Assembly: GCF_029203285.1 (NCBI RefSeq)
Contig: NZ_CP115669.1
Span: 2,232,001-2,296,000 of the forward strand
Direction: 5' to 3'
From: Pseudomonas sp. PSE14
GTDB lineage: Bacteria > Pseudomonadota > Gammaproteobacteria > Pseudomonadales > Pseudomonadaceae
DNA length: 64,000 nt
Shown: piece by piece, positions 44,167 through 53,633 of the stretch
Position numbering within the stretch: the stretch's first letter is position 1
Layout: the number at the start of each line of letters is the position of its first letter
Notes under the pieces: model-generated
What the model saw: only the letters and a program-made list of their open reading frames with translations
Databases searched by the model: none
What the model was told of the DNA's origin: nothing
Made by a program: the position numbers and the translations under genes

Positions 44167-47100
44167 TCACTCCGTGGCCTCAAGGGATGGGTGGGCGGGT
44201 TTGGGCTTGCGGCGCAGCAGTGACAGCAGCCAGACGAAGCAGATGGGCACGAAGATCACCCCCAGCAGCGTGGCGCTGAGCATCCCGCCGATCACCCCGG
44301 TACCGATGGCGCGCTGGCTGGCGGCGCCGGCGCCGCTGGCGATGGTCAGCGGCACCACGCCGAGGATGAATGCCATGGAGGTCATGATGATCGGGCGGAA
44401 GCGCAGGCGGGCAGCCTCGATGGCGGCCTCGCGCAGGCTGTAGCCCTTCTCCCAGAGTTCCTTGGCGAACTCGACGATGAGGATCGCGTTCTTCGCCGCC
44501 AGGCCAATGATGGTGATCAGGCCGACCTTGAAGTACACGTCGTTGGGCAGGCCCACGACCATCACGGCGAGCACCGCGCCGAGGGCGCCGATGGGCACGA
44601 TCAGCATTACCGACAGCGGGATCGCCCAGCTCTCGTAGAGCGCCACCAGCAGCAGGAACACCACCAGGATGGCGAGGGCGAACAGCTGGCTCGCCTGGCC
44701 GCTGGCGACCTTCTCCTGGTAGGACAGGCCGGTCCATTCGTAGCTGATGCCGGCCGGCAGCTCGGCGACCAGGCGCTGCATCTCGGCCATGGCTTCACCG
44801 GTACTGACGCCGGGTGCGGCGTCGCCGGCGATGCGGATGGTCGGGTAGCCGTTGTAGCGCACCAGTTGCACCGGGCCTTCTTCCCAATGGGTGCTGACGA
44901 AGGCGGACAGCGGCACCAGCTCGCCGCTGGCGTTGGGCACGTAGAGCTTGAGCACGGCTTCCGGGGTCATCCGTTCGCCCTGTTCGGCCTGTACCACCAC
45001 GCGCTGCTGGCGGCCGGCGTTGGCGAAGTCGTTGATCACCGACGAGCCGAAGGCGGTGGACAGCGCGCTGCTGATGGACTCGAAGCTCACCCCGAGGGTG
45101 CGCGCCTTGTCGCGGTCGATTTCCAGGCGCAGCTGCGGTGCCTCGGCGAGACCTTCCATCATCGCGTAGAGGATCTTCGGGTTGCCGTTGGCCTGCCCGA
45201 GCAACTGGTCGCGGGCCGCCAGCAGCGCCTCGCGGCCGAGGCCGGCGCGGTCCTGCAGGCGCAGCGAGAAGCCGCCGGAGTTGCCCAGGCCGTCGATCGG
45301 CGGCGGGGTGACCGCCATGATCGCGCCGTCGCTGAGGCCGGCGAAGCGCTCGTTGGTCAGCGCGGCTTCGGCGTCGGCGGACTGCTCGGCGCTGCGCACG
45401 GACCAATCCTTCAGGGTCGGGAAGGACAGCGCGGCGTTCTCGCCCATGCCGGAGAAGCTGAAGCCCATCACCAGGAACACCGAGTCCACCGCCTCGCGGG
45501 ACATCAGGTAGCGCTCCAGCTCCTGGCCGGTGAGGTCGGTGCGCGCACGGGTGGCGCCCGGCGGCAGCTGGATGTCGACGATCATGTAGCCCTGGTCTTC
45601 CACCGGCACGAAGGACTCCGGCAGGCGCACATAGGTGTAGCCGAGCACGGCGATGATGCCGGCGTAGACCAGCATGTAGCGCCCGGCACGCTTGACTAGC
45701 GCGCTGTTGAGCCGGGTGTAGCGCGCGGTCAGACGCGCGAAGCCACGGTTGAAGGCGCCGAAGAAGCCGCGCTTCTCGTGGTGGCCTTCAGGGACCGGCT
45801 TGAGCAGGGTCGCGCACAGCGCCGGGGTGAAGGTCAGGGCGAGGAAGCCGGAGAACAGGATCGACACCGCCAGCGACAGGGAGAACTGCTGGTAGATCAC
45901 ACCCACCGAGCCGGCCATGAACGCCAGCGGCATGAATACCGCCGAGAGCACCAGGGTGATGCCGATGATCGCGCCGGACACCTGGCCCATCGCCTTGACG
46001 GTGGCGGCGGCGGGAGAGAGGCCTTCCTCGGCCATGATCCGCTCGACGTTCTCCACCACCACGATGGCGTCGTCCACCAGGATGCCGATGGCCAGCACCA
46101 TGCCGAACATGGTCATCATGTTCACCGAGAAGCCCAGCAGGTACATCATCGTCAGCGTGCCCAGCAGGCACACCGGCACGACGATGGCCGGGATCAGGGT
46201 GTAGCGGACGTTCTGCAGGAACAGGAACATCACCAGGAACACCAGCACCATGGCTTCGATCAGGGTGTGGATCACCTTCTCGATGGCCACGTCGACGAAG
46301 CGCGAGGTGTCGTAGGGCACCGAGTACTCGACGTCGTCGGGGAAATTTACCGACAGCTCGGCCAGGCGCTCCTTCACCAATGCGGCGGTCTGCAGTGCGT
46401 TGGCGCCGGGGGAAAGCTGGATGGCGCCGGCCACCGCCGGCTTGCCGTTCAGGCGCGAGGCGAAGTTGTAGCTTTCGCTGCCCACTTCCAGGCGCGCGAC
46501 TTCCGCCAGTTTCACGGTGGAACCGTCGGGATTGGCGCGCAGCACGATGCGGCCGAATTCCGCCGGATCGTCCAGGGTGCCTTTCACCGCCAGGGTCGCG
46601 GTCACTTCCTGGGCCGCGCTGCCCGGCGAGCTGCCGAAGGCGCCGGCCGGCACCTGCACGTTCTGCCCGCGGATGGCGTTGCTCACGTCATCGATGGAGA
46701 GGCCGTAGCCCACCAGCTTCTGCGGGTCGACCCAGACGCGCATGGCCGCTTCGGACGAGAAGAACTGCAGCTTGCCGACGCCGGAGACGCGGCGCAGCTC
46801 GTTGTTGATGTTGCGCGCGGCGTAGTCGCCCAGGGCGGTGGTATCGCTGCGCTGGGCACCTTCCTTGTAGTTCAGCGCATAGATCAGCAGGAAGCCGGCG
46901 CTGGTCTGCTCCACCTCCAGGCCCTGGGTGAGCACCGGTTGCGGCATGCGCGCCTCGGCCTTCTTCAGGCGGTTCTGCACGTCCACCTGGGCCAGCTCCG
47001 GATTGGTGCCGGGCTGGAAGGTGACCACCACTTCGGCGGTGCCGTTGGAGTTGCTGGTGGATTCGAAGTAGAGCAGGCCCTTGGCGCCGTTGAGCTCTTC

Positions 47101-47298
47101 CTCGATCACGCTGGTGACCGAGTCCACCAGCACCTGTGCGGAGGCGCCGGGGTAGGTGGCGGTGACTGTGATCTGCGGCGGCGCCACGTTGGGGTACTGC
47201 GCCACCGGCAGCAGCGGAATGACCAGCAGGCCGGCCAGGGAAATGAACAGCGCCACCACCCACGCGAAGTTGGGGCGCAAGATGAAGAACTTGGACAT
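44167..47298 (-). CDS. RND multidrug efflux transporter, HAE1 family
   Basis: A 1043-residue inner-membrane pump. The N-terminus [36 protein letters not shown], the proton-relay segment [18 protein letters not shown] in TM4 and the second-half [18 protein letters not shown] are all typical of AcrB/MexB-type transporters. The short C-terminus is complete. It exchanges protons for drugs. It lies 27 bp after the membrane-fusion gene. The closest Pseudomonas relatives cannot be told apart by eye, so no symbol is given. Confidence 0.96.
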   Translation of the reverse strand: MSKFFILRPNFAWVVALFISLAGLLVIPLLPVAQYPNVAPPQITVTATYPGASAQVLVDSVTSVIEEELNGAKGLLYFESTSNSNGTAEVVVTFQPGTNPELAQVDVQNRLKKAEARMPQPVLTQGLEVEQTSAGFLLIYALNYKEGAQRSDTTALGDYAARNINNELRRVSGVGKLQFFSSEAAMRVWVDPQKLVGYGLSIDDVSNAIRGQNVQVPAGAFGSSPGSAAQEVTATLAVKGTLDDPAEFGRIVLRANPDGSTVKLAEVARLEVGSESYNFASRLNGKPAVAGAIQLSPGANALQTAALVKERLAELSVNFPDDVEYSVPYDTSRFVDVAIEKVIHTLIEAMVLVFLVMFLFLQNVRYTLIPAIVVPVCLLGTLTMMYLLGFSVNMMTMFGMVLAIGILVDDAIVVVENVERIMAEEGLSPAAATVKAMGQVSGAIIGITLVLSAVFMPLAFMAGSVGVIYQQFSLSLAVSILFSGFLALTFTPALCATLLKPVPEGHHEKRGFFGAFNRGFARLTARYTRLNSALVKRAGRYMLVYAGIIAVLGYTYVRLPESFVPVEDQGYMIVDIQLPPGATRARTDLTGQELERYLMSREAVDSVFLVMGFSFSGMGENAALSFPTLKDWSVRSAEQSADAEAALTNERFAGLSDGAIMAVTPPPIDGLGNSGGFSLRLQDRAGLGREALLAARDQLLGQANGNPKILYAMMEGLAEAPQLRLEIDRDKARTLGVSFESISSALSTAFGSSVINDFANAGRQQRVVVQAEQGERMTPEAVLKLYVPNASGELVPLSAFVSTHWEEGPVQLVRYNGYPTIRIAGDAAPGVSTGEAMAEMQRLVAELPAGISYEWTGLSYQEKVASGQASQLFALAILVVFLLLVALYESWAIPLSVMLIVPIGALGAVLAVMVVGLPNDVYFKVGLITIIGLAAKNAILIVEFAKELWEKGYSLREAAIEAARLRFRPIIMTSMAFILGVVPLTIASGAGAASQRAIGTGVIGGMLSATLLGVIFVPICFVWLLSLLRRKPKPAHPSLEATE

Positions 47299-47325
47299 GG
47301 GATATTCCTCGCGGCGAGCCCGGTC

Positions 47326-48474
47326 TTACTGGCGGGCTGCCTGTTGCTCCTGCGGCTGGCGCGGTTCGACCTTGCTGCCCGGCTGCAGGCCGGTGAGGCC
47401 ACCGACGATCACCTGGTCGCCGCTGGCCAGGCCCTGGCTGATCTGCCAGCGTGCGCCCTGCATGGCGCCGGTCTGTACCTGGCGAGTCTCGACGCGGCTG
47501 TCGGCGCCGATCACCAGCACGTGGGCGCTGCCGTCGGTGGCGCGCTGCACGGCGCGCTGCGGCACCAGAATCGCCTTGGCGTCGCTGCCCTGGGGCGCGG
47601 TGACCCGCACGTACATGCCCGGCAGCAGCACACCATCGGGGTTGGCGAAGCTACCGCGCAGCGAGACCTGGCCGGTGCCACGGTCCACCGAGATATCGGT
47701 GAACAGCAACTCGCCCTGACGCTCGTAGTCGGTGCCATCGACGCGAATGCTCAGCGCCTGGCTCTGGCCGGCGGACAGGTCGCCGCCCTTGAGCGCCTCG
47801 CGCAGGCGCAGCGCGTCGGCCACCGGCTGGGTGAAGTCGGCGTAGATCGGGTCGAGCTGCTGGATGCGCGCCATCAGCGTCGCCTCGCCCTGGCCGACCA
47901 GCGCACCCTCGGTGACCAGCGCACGACCGATGCGGCCGGAAATCGGCGCCTTGACCGAGGCGTAACCCAGGTTCAGCCGCGCGGTTTCCAGGTCCGCCTG
48001 TGCCGAACGCACCGCCGCCTGGGCGCTGCGCATGTCGGCGGTGGCGCTGTCGAAGTCCTGCTGGCTGACCGCTTCGATCTTCACCAGCGGCTGGTAACGC
48101 TTGACCCGCGCCTGCGCTTCATACAGCGTGGCCTGGGCACGCGCCAGTTCGCCCTCGGCGCGGGACACGGCGGCCTTCAGCGGCGCTGGGTCGATCTGGA
48201 ACAGCAGGTCGCCGGCCTTCACATCGGCGCCTTCCGCAAAGCGCTTCTGCAACACGATGCCGGCCACCCGCGCGCGGACTTCGGCCACCCGCACGGGCTC
48301 GATGCGCCCGGGCAGTTCCGAGGTCAGCACCAGTGGTTCGGTGACCACCGCCACCACATCCACCGGACGGGCAACCTCGGCGGCCGCTTCCGGCTCGCCC
48401 GAAGGTCCGCAGCCGGCCAGCGCCATTGCCGCTACCAAAGCACTGATCATCCCTATTGCACGCACGCTGCCCAT
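47326..48474 (-). CDS. RND efflux periplasmic adaptor (membrane fusion protein)
   Basis: A 382-residue lipoprotein adaptor with lipobox LAGC (about residues 19-22). The lipoyl halves are VAEVRARVAGIVLQKRFAEG and LNLGYASVKAPISGRIGRAL, with a coiled-coil hairpin of about residues 100-165 between them. It links the RND pump to the outer-membrane factor. It is the first gene of the operon, divergent from the TetR gene across an AT-rich spacer with a palindrome. Confidence 0.95.
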   Translation of the reverse strand: MGSVRAIGMISALVAAMALAGCGPSGEPEAAAEVARPVDVVAVVTEPLVLTSELPGRIEPVRVAEVRARVAGIVLQKRFAEGADVKAGDLLFQIDPAPLKAAVSRAEGELARAQATLYEAQARVKRYQPLVKIEAVSQQDFDSATADMRSAQAAVRSAQADLETARLNLGYASVKAPISGRIGRALVTEGALVGQGEATLMARIQQLDPIYADFTQPVADALRLREALKGGDLSAGQSQALSIRVDGTDYERQGELLFTDISVDRGTGQVSLRGSFANPDGVLLPGMYVRVTAPQGSDAKAILVPQRAVQRATDGSAHVLVIGADSRVETRQVQTGAMQGARWQISQGLASGDQVIVGGLTGLQPGSKVEPRQPQEQQAARQ

Positions 48475-48527
48475 GATTCACCCGGGTCTGTCTAACTGGA
48501 AAGGTGCGTATGATCCTTTCAAATTTA

Positions 48528-48551
48528 AAATGAGTCAATATTGTCTCATTT
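48528..48551. promoter_or_regulatory. Operator candidate for the TetR regulator of the RND operon
   Basis: AAATGAG (48528-48534) and CTCATTT (48545-48551) are perfect 7-bp arms around TCAATATTGT, which itself contains CAATATTG. The site lies in AT-rich DNA between the divergent pump operon and the TetR gene. Such a palindrome is typical of TetR repressors. Confidence 0.7.
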
Positions 48552-48661
48552 GCTTCCTGTTTGTATAAAATGTGTCATCTCCTTTCAAAAGGAGGGTCTT
48601 CTTCTGCACAATGAGACTTTCCAACATCGAAACAACCCGACATCCGGTTCCGAGGCTACGA

Positions 48662-49228
48662 ATGACACTCACTGCCCACGATGAACGCCTTCTCAACGCG
48701 CTGGCCGTGGCCATCGTCGATCGCCCACGGGCGACACTGAAGGAGCTGGCGGAATCGGCGGGGGTGAGCAAGGCCACGTTGCATCGCTTCTGCGGCACCC
48801 GCGACAACCTGGTGCAGATGCTGGAGAGCTACGGCCATTCGGTGATCCGGAAGATCCTCGAGGCTGCCGAGCTGCAGCAGGACCCGTCGCTGGACGCTCT
48901 GCGCCGGCTGATCGCCGAGCACCTCAAGCATCGCGACATGCTGGCCTTCCTGATATTCCAGTTCCGCACCGAAAGCCTCGACGTGGAGACCGCCACCGAG
49001 CGCTGGAGCTACTACATCGACGCCGTGGACGCCTTCTTCCTGCGCGGCCAGCAGAACGGCGTGTTCCGCATCGACATCACCGCCGCGGTGTTCACCGAAC
49101 TCTTCCTCTCGATGCTCTACGGCATGGTCGACGCCGAACGTTACGGCCGGGCGGCCAGCTCCAGCTCGGCCAGTGTGCTGGAGCGGCTGTTCCTGCAGGG
49201 TGCGCTGGTGCAGACGCAGGCGGGGTAG
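48662..49228 (+). CDS. TetR-family regulator of the RND operon
   Basis: A 188-residue regulator. The N-terminal helix-turn-helix is LKELAESAGVSKATLHRF, followed by a helical ligand domain (about residues 60-185). The start at 48662 has GAGG eight bases upstream and begins the domain; ATG 48611 and GTG 48572 are open alternatives. It is divergent from the membrane-fusion gene. It is likely a repressor of the pump that responds to a drug or metabolite; this is inference from layout. Confidence 0.85.
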   Translation: MTLTAHDERLLNALAVAIVDRPRATLKELAESAGVSKATLHRFCGTRDNLVQMLESYGHSVIRKILEAAELQQDPSLDALRRLIAEHLKHRDMLAFLIFQFRTESLDVETATERWSYYIDAVDAFFLRGQQNGVFRIDITAAVFTELFLSMLYGMVDAERYGRAASSSSASVLERLFLQGALVQTQAG

Positions 49229-49432
49229 GGCCGGACCGCCAGGCGATGCCGGACCTGGTTCCGCTGACCGGTCCGTCGCCCATGCATCCAGGGTCTACGC
49301 TGAACCCATCAGGACAAAGGGCCAGGAGGGTGATTCGGCGGTAAGGCAGCAGAGTCAATGCGAGGCCTTGGAGATGGAAACGGGTGTCCCTGCTCCACTG
49401 TTTTCCCGACGCGCCAGCGGCGGGAATTCGAC

Positions 49433-50431
49433 GTGAAAACGTCACCTCCCCACGGATCGATCCCGACGCTCCTCGTCACCGCCATTGGTTCCTTCGCCGC
49501 AGAAGCGGTAATCACTTCGTTGCGCCGCTGTTCGCACATGCGAATCCTGGGCAGTAGCACGGTTCCGCAGGAATGGACGGCCACCTCGGCCTTGCTCGAT
49601 AGCGTGTGCCAGGTGCCCACCGCGCGGGACCCGCAGGCCTATGTCGAACGCATTCTTTCGCTCTGCGAATCCGAACGGATAACCCATGTACTGCCGCTGA
49701 CGGACATCGAGGTGGATGCCTTCGTCCTGCACCATGAGGCGTTCTCCCGCCTTGGCATCACACTGTGCATGTCACCGGTGGAAAGCCTGCGCCTGGCTCG
49801 CGACAAGTGGCGCGTCTTCGAGATGTTCTGCAGTGATCCGCTCATTCACACCATCCCCACCTGGCGGCTGGAGGCGCTTCCCTCGACGGGGTTGACCCTC
49901 CCGTTGATCGCCAAGCCGCGCGGTGGCCGGAGCAGCGAAGGGCTGGAGCGGATATACGATGTGCATGACCTTGTCTACTTCCGCAGGAAGCTGGACGAGC
50001 GTGGCTATATCGTGCAGCCGCTGCTCGACGGCGAGGTGTGTGTGGTGGACGTCGTGCGCCAGCGCGCCAGCGGACGCGTGGCGGCCATGGCCAGGCAGGA
50101 ACTGATGCGGACGTCCAACGGCGCCGGCATGACCGTCAGGATGCTGAACGATCCGGCGCTGACCGATGCGGCCCTCGAAGTCGCCCGCGCCCTCGATCTG
50201 AATGGTTGCATCAACGTCGAGTTCCTGATGCACGCCGGCACCCCGCTGCTGATGGACATCAACCCCCGGTTTTCGGCGGGCGTGGCCTTCAGCCAGCTTT
50301 CGGGGTACGACATGGTGATCAACCATTGGCGGTGTTTCTCGGGAGAGCCCCTCGACGAGCCCGTCATGCCCGAGCCGCGCATCTTTGTCCGACGTATCGT
50401 CGAAGTCGGGCCCTGGGGTCCGGAGAGCTGA
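49433..50431 (+). CDS. ATP-grasp enzyme (carbamoyl-phosphate synthase-like ligase)
   Basis: A protein of about 332 residues. An N-terminal nucleotide-fold starts LLVTAIGSFAAEAVITSLRR, and an ATP-grasp domain includes PLIAKPRGGRSSEGL (ATP loop) and GCINVEFLMHAGTPLLMDINPRFSAG (metal-binding core MDINPRF). Such enzymes ligate a carboxylate to an amine or thiol. The GTG start at 49433 is tentative; the frame is open back to 49358. No peptide or natural-product neighbours are present, so the substrate is unknown. Confidence 0.78.
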   Translation: MKTSPPHGSIPTLLVTAIGSFAAEAVITSLRRCSHMRILGSSTVPQEWTATSALLDSVCQVPTARDPQAYVERILSLCESERITHVLPLTDIEVDAFVLHHEAFSRLGITLCMSPVESLRLARDKWRVFEMFCSDPLIHTIPTWRLEALPSTGLTLPLIAKPRGGRSSEGLERIYDVHDLVYFRRKLDERGYIVQPLLDGEVCVVDVVRQRASGRVAAMARQELMRTSNGAGMTVRMLNDPALTDAALEVARALDLNGCINVEFLMHAGTPLLMDINPRFSAGVAFSQLSGYDMVINHWRCFSGEPLDEPVMPEPRIFVRRIVEVGPWGPES

Positions 50432-50557
50432 TCGGCAAGTGCGCTCGCTGAGTCGCTGCCGGGGATGCCTGCGACCGCAGGGCATGGCGAGTGGCCGGGC
50501 GTGGGGCATTTGCGTACCATTGCCGGCCTTTTCCGCAGTCCCACCCCGAGTCGAACC

Positions 50558-52003
50558 ATGAAACCCGCCCGCCTGCGTGCCGATGTCCTGGCCGGACTGA
50601 CCACGTCCTTCGCCCTGGTGCCCGAGTGCATCGCCTTTGCCCTGGTCGCCCACCTCAACCCGCTGATGGGGCTGTACGGCGCCTTCATCCTCTGCACTCT
50701 GACCGCGCTGTTCGGCGGCCGTCCCGGCATGGTCTCTGGCGCCGCCGGTTCGATGGCGGTGGTGATAGTCGCCTTGGTGGTGCAGCACGGCGTGCAGTAC
50801 CTGCTGGCCACGGTGCTGCTGGGCGGCCTGGTCATGGTCGCCTTCGGCGTGTTGCGCCTGGGCAAGCTGGTGCGGATGGTGCCGCATCCGGTGATGCTCG
50901 GCTTCGTCAACGGCCTGGCCATCGTCATCGCGCTGGCGCAAATGGAGCATTTCAAGGACGGTGAGCACTGGCTCAGTGGTATCCCGTTGTACCTGATGCT
51001 GGGGCTGGTGGCGCTGACCATGGCGGTGGTCTACCTGTTGCCGAAGCTGACCCGCGCGGTGCCGCCGGCGCTGGTGGCGATCCTCGGCGTCGGGCTGCTG
51101 GTCTACCTGCTGGGCCTGCCGACCCGCACCCTGGGCGACATGGCGCACATCGCCGGCGGCCTGCCGCCGTTCGCCCTGCCGGATATCCCGTGGAACCTGG
51201 AAACCCTGCGGATCGTCGCACCCTACGCCTTCCTCATGGCCATGGTCGGCATCCTGGAAACCCTGCTGACCCTCAACCTCACCGACGAGATCACCGAAAG
51301 TCGGGGCTTCCCCGACCGCGAATGCGTGGCGCTGGGCGGCGCCAACATCGTCTCCGGGCTGTTCGGCGGCATGGGCGGCTGCGCCATGATCGGCCAGACG
51401 GTGATCAACCTCAGCTCAGGCGGCCGGGGCCGGCTGTCGGGCGTGGTGGCCGGGGTGATGGTCCTGCTCTTCGTGCTGTTCCTCTCGCCGCTGATCGAGC
51501 GCATCCCGCTGGCGGCGCTGGTGGGCGTGATGTTCGTGGTGTCGCAGCAGACCTTCGCCTGGGCTTCGCTGCGGGTGCTGAACAAGGTGCCGACCAGCGA
51601 TGTGCTGGTGATCATCGCGGTGACCGCGATCACCGTGGCCACTGACCTGGCGATCGCAGTGTTCTGCGGCATCGTCATCGCCGCCCTGGACTTTGCCTGG
51701 AAGCATGCCCGCGAGCTGTACGCCGACGTGCATGACGAGGTCGACGGCAGCCGGCTCTATCGCGTGCACGGCACGCTGTTCTTCGCCTCCACCACACCGT
51801 TCCTCAACCAGTTCGATCCAGCGGGCGATCCGCAGCAGGTCACACTGGACTGCGCGCATTTGAGCTTCGTCGACTATTCGGCCATCGCCGCACTGAAGAC
51901 CCTGCGCGAGCGCTATGCCAAGGCCGGCAAGCAGCTGCGCGTGGTGCACCTGTCGGAGCGCTGCCGGCAACTGCTCAAGCGTGCCGGTATACAGCACGCG
52001 TGA
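50558..52003 (+). CDS. SulP-family anion transporter with STAS domain
   Basis: A 481-residue transporter of about 11 membrane segments. The SulP N-terminus contains DVLAGLTTSFALVPECIAFA and GLYGAFIL, then FGGMGGCAMIGQTVINLSSGG. A C-terminal STAS domain spans about residues 390-475 (VTLDCAHLSFVDYSAIAALK). Members move sulfate, bicarbonate or other anions. The ATG at 50558 starts the conserved region; the open frame reaches back to 50465. The precise anion is not evident. Confidence 0.92.
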   Translation: MKPARLRADVLAGLTTSFALVPECIAFALVAHLNPLMGLYGAFILCTLTALFGGRPGMVSGAAGSMAVVIVALVVQHGVQYLLATVLLGGLVMVAFGVLRLGKLVRMVPHPVMLGFVNGLAIVIALAQMEHFKDGEHWLSGIPLYLMLGLVALTMAVVYLLPKLTRAVPPALVAILGVGLLVYLLGLPTRTLGDMAHIAGGLPPFALPDIPWNLETLRIVAPYAFLMAMVGILETLLTLNLTDEITESRGFPDRECVALGGANIVSGLFGGMGGCAMIGQTVINLSSGGRGRLSGVVAGVMVLLFVLFLSPLIERIPLAALVGVMFVVSQQTFAWASLRVLNKVPTSDVLVIIAVTAITVATDLAIAVFCGIVIAALDFAWKHARELYADVHDEVDGSRLYRVHGTLFFASTTPFLNQFDPAGDPQQVTLDCAHLSFVDYSAIAALKTLRERYAKAGKQLRVVHLSERCRQLLKRAGIQHA

Positions 52004-52022
52004 ACCGGCGCGCCCGCTGGCG

Positions 52023-52256
52023 TCAGCGAGGATGCGGGCGCTGCGGAACGCGGGCGCCGTTAGTGAGCATGTCTTCCCACACGTCTTCCAGGGTGTGGGC
52101 GTCGCGTTCGAGTTGCCGGGTTGCGCAGCGCAGTCGACGGCTCAGTTCGTGGCTATCGATCAGCGGAGTGATTTCCCGTAGCAGCTCGACCACCACATCA
52201 TTGTTGAACGAGGCGGAGCGTACGGCTCGCAGGGCGCGGGCTCGGTTGCCTGGCAT
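52023..52256 (-). CDS. Small hypothetical protein
   Basis: A 77-residue Arg- and Leu-rich protein (NNDVVVELLREITPLIDSHEL...). An AGGAG site sits seven bases before the ATG at 52256, which supports translation. No family was recognised. It is convergent with the SulP gene, 20 bp away. The predicted secondary structure is mostly helical. Confidence 0.55.
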   Translation of the reverse strand: MPGNRARALRAVRSASFNNDVVVELLREITPLIDSHELSRRLRCATRQLERDAHTLEDVWEDMLTNGARVPQRPHPR

Positions 52257-52572
52257 GATGGGCTCCTGAGGCGGCGCTTCCACGGCAGGCCGCCCGGTTG
52301 AGGCTTGGATGGGCTGACGGACGTTGCCGCAGCCGCATGCGGTCTTGCCATTATCGAGGCCTGGATCTTCGCTGCAGGTCTAACAGGTCAATGAAAGGGC
52401 GGGTTCTCGCGAGGTCCTGCCGATGGGCCTTGTCGCGGAACCGGCCAGAAGCGGCCTGTCGCGTTGACGCCACTCGCCACTCGCCACTCGCCACTCGCCA
52501 CGATGCCACTATCGATACTCTATCGCCTCAGGCCGCCGATGATTTTCGAGCAATCCGTTGAGCTACAGCGCC
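52257..52572. other. Intergenic region with short tandem repeat
   Basis: No gene was found in these 316 bp. They carry 4.7 copies of the heptamer GCCACTC at 52469-52501 and lie between two genes on the minus strand. No promoter could be assigned with confidence. Confidence 0.6.
52469..52501. repeat. Tandem heptamer (GCCACTC)x4.7
   Basis: Units begin at 52469, 52476, 52483 and 52490, followed by a partial copy at 52497. All full copies are identical, which suggests slippage. It lies outside coding sequence. Confidence 0.9.
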
Positions 52573-53082
52573 TCAACCGGCGCTAGACATCAGCGCGGCG
52601 TTGACCAAGGCGCCCAGATACAGGCCGATGCCGAACACCAGGTGCGTGCCCAGGCTCTTGATCCGCGCCTTGCGTGGATCGGGCGCCTTGGCCGCGGCGA
52701 TGCCCATGCCCAGCGCGGGTTACACCACCAGGAAGGGCAGGCTGACCGTGACCAGGCCGAATAGCAACGCCGGTAGCGGACCGGGCCGGGACAGCCAGTC
52801 GGGGCCGGCCAGTATCAGCAGCGCCCCGGCGAAACCGATGCCGATCAGGTAGTGGGCGAGCCAGCCGAGCGCCCGTTCACCGGCGATGGCCGGGGCCTTG
52901 CCGATGGCGGTATGGCGGAAGCGACCGTGGAGCATGTGGCCGACCCAGCGGCCGACCAGGGCGTAGTCCAGCGCGGGGACGCCGAAGACGCGCTTGAGCA
53001 GCAGCGTCCAGCCATCCATAACGAGGGTCGCAACGATGCCGATGAGCAGACTGTGAAGCACGAAGGTGATGACCGGGTTCAT
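52573..53082 (-). pseudogene. DUF2938 membrane protein interrupted by an in-frame TAA
   Basis: From ATG 53082 the frame gives 120 residues of a DUF2938-type membrane protein (MDGWTLLLKRVFGVP, GWLAHYLIGIGFAGALL) up to LPFLVV and then TAA at 52722-52720. In the same frame the sequence continues PALGMGIAAAKAPDPRKARI...HLVFGIGLYLGALVNAALM to a stop at 52573. This restores the usual length of about 169 residues. A single CAA-to-TAA change at a Gln before Pro-Ala is the simplest cause. It is divergent from a MerR gene that probably controlled it. Confidence 0.8.
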
Positions 53083-53133
53083 ACAGGTCTCCTGAAAGGG
53101 TATGGTGAAACTCCGATCAACACAGCATTCCAA

Positions 53134-53149
53134 CTCAAGTCGACTTGAG
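53134..53149. promoter_or_regulatory. MerR-type operator (SoxR-box-like palindrome)
   Basis: CTCAAGTCGACTTGAG is a perfect 16-bp palindrome just upstream of the MerR gene and about 50 bp from the DUF2938 start. It closely resembles the SoxR box CCTCAAGTTAACTTGAGG. MerR regulators bind such sites between -35 and -10. Confidence 0.8.
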
Positions 53150-53156
53150 GTCAAGC

Positions 53157-53633
53157 ATGAAAGAGATGGACATCGGCCAGGTGGCGCGCTGGTCCGGCCT
53201 GCCGGTTTCGACCCTGCGTTACTACGAGGAGAAGGGGCTGATCCGCTCCATCGGCCGCAACGGCATGCGCCGGGTGTTCAGCGATGAGGTGCTGTCGCGC
53301 CTGTCACTGATCGCGCTTGGGCGGGAGGCGGGGTTTTCCCTGGAGGAGATCGGCGCCATCTTCGTCGGCGGCGCGCGGCCGCTGATCGATCGCGAACGGT
53401 TGCGGGAGAAGGCGGAGGAACTGGACCGCAGCATCCGTCGGCTCAGCGCCATCCGCGACAGCTTGCGCCACGCCGCCGAGTGCCCGGCGCCGGATCACTT
53501 GGCCTGTCCGAAGTTCCAGCGGCTGATGAATGTCGCCATCCGCACCACATCGCGCGGGCGGACGGAGAAGCCGCGCAAGGCGCCCCGTCAGTCCCGTGGC
53601 CGGGGCGGCGACAGCGAGGCGCCGGCGACGTAG
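53157..53633 (+). CDS. MerR-family regulator
   Basis: A 158-residue protein with the MerR N-terminus (DIGQVARWSGLPVSTLRYYEEKGL), a wing (GRNGMRRVFSDEV) and a dimerisation helix (about residues 75-120). A CPAPDHLACPKF segment gives two Cys but not the four-Cys iron-sulfur set of SoxR. The ATG at 53157 has GAGG six bases upstream. It is divergent from the DUF2938 gene across a palindrome and is likely its activator. The Arg-rich tail overlaps the MFS gene end by 46 bp on the opposite strand. Confidence 0.88.
   Translation: MKEMDIGQVARWSGLPVSTLRYYEEKGLIRSIGRNGMRRVFSDEVLSRLSLIALGREAGFSLEEIGAIFVGGARPLIDRERLREKAEELDRSIRRLSAIRDSLRHAAECPAPDHLACPKFQRLMNVAIRTTSRGRTEKPRKAPRQSRGRGGDSEAPAT

Noticed and set aside
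45778..48495. 905-codon plus-strand frame across the RND operon
   Set aside because: It is antisense to the pump and adaptor genes. His- and Gln-rich content is typical of antisense translation.
53157..53633. MerR protein considered as SoxR
   Set aside because: Only two cysteines occur near the C-terminus, not the CxxCxC...C set that holds the SoxR iron-sulfur cluster, although the operator is SoxR-like.
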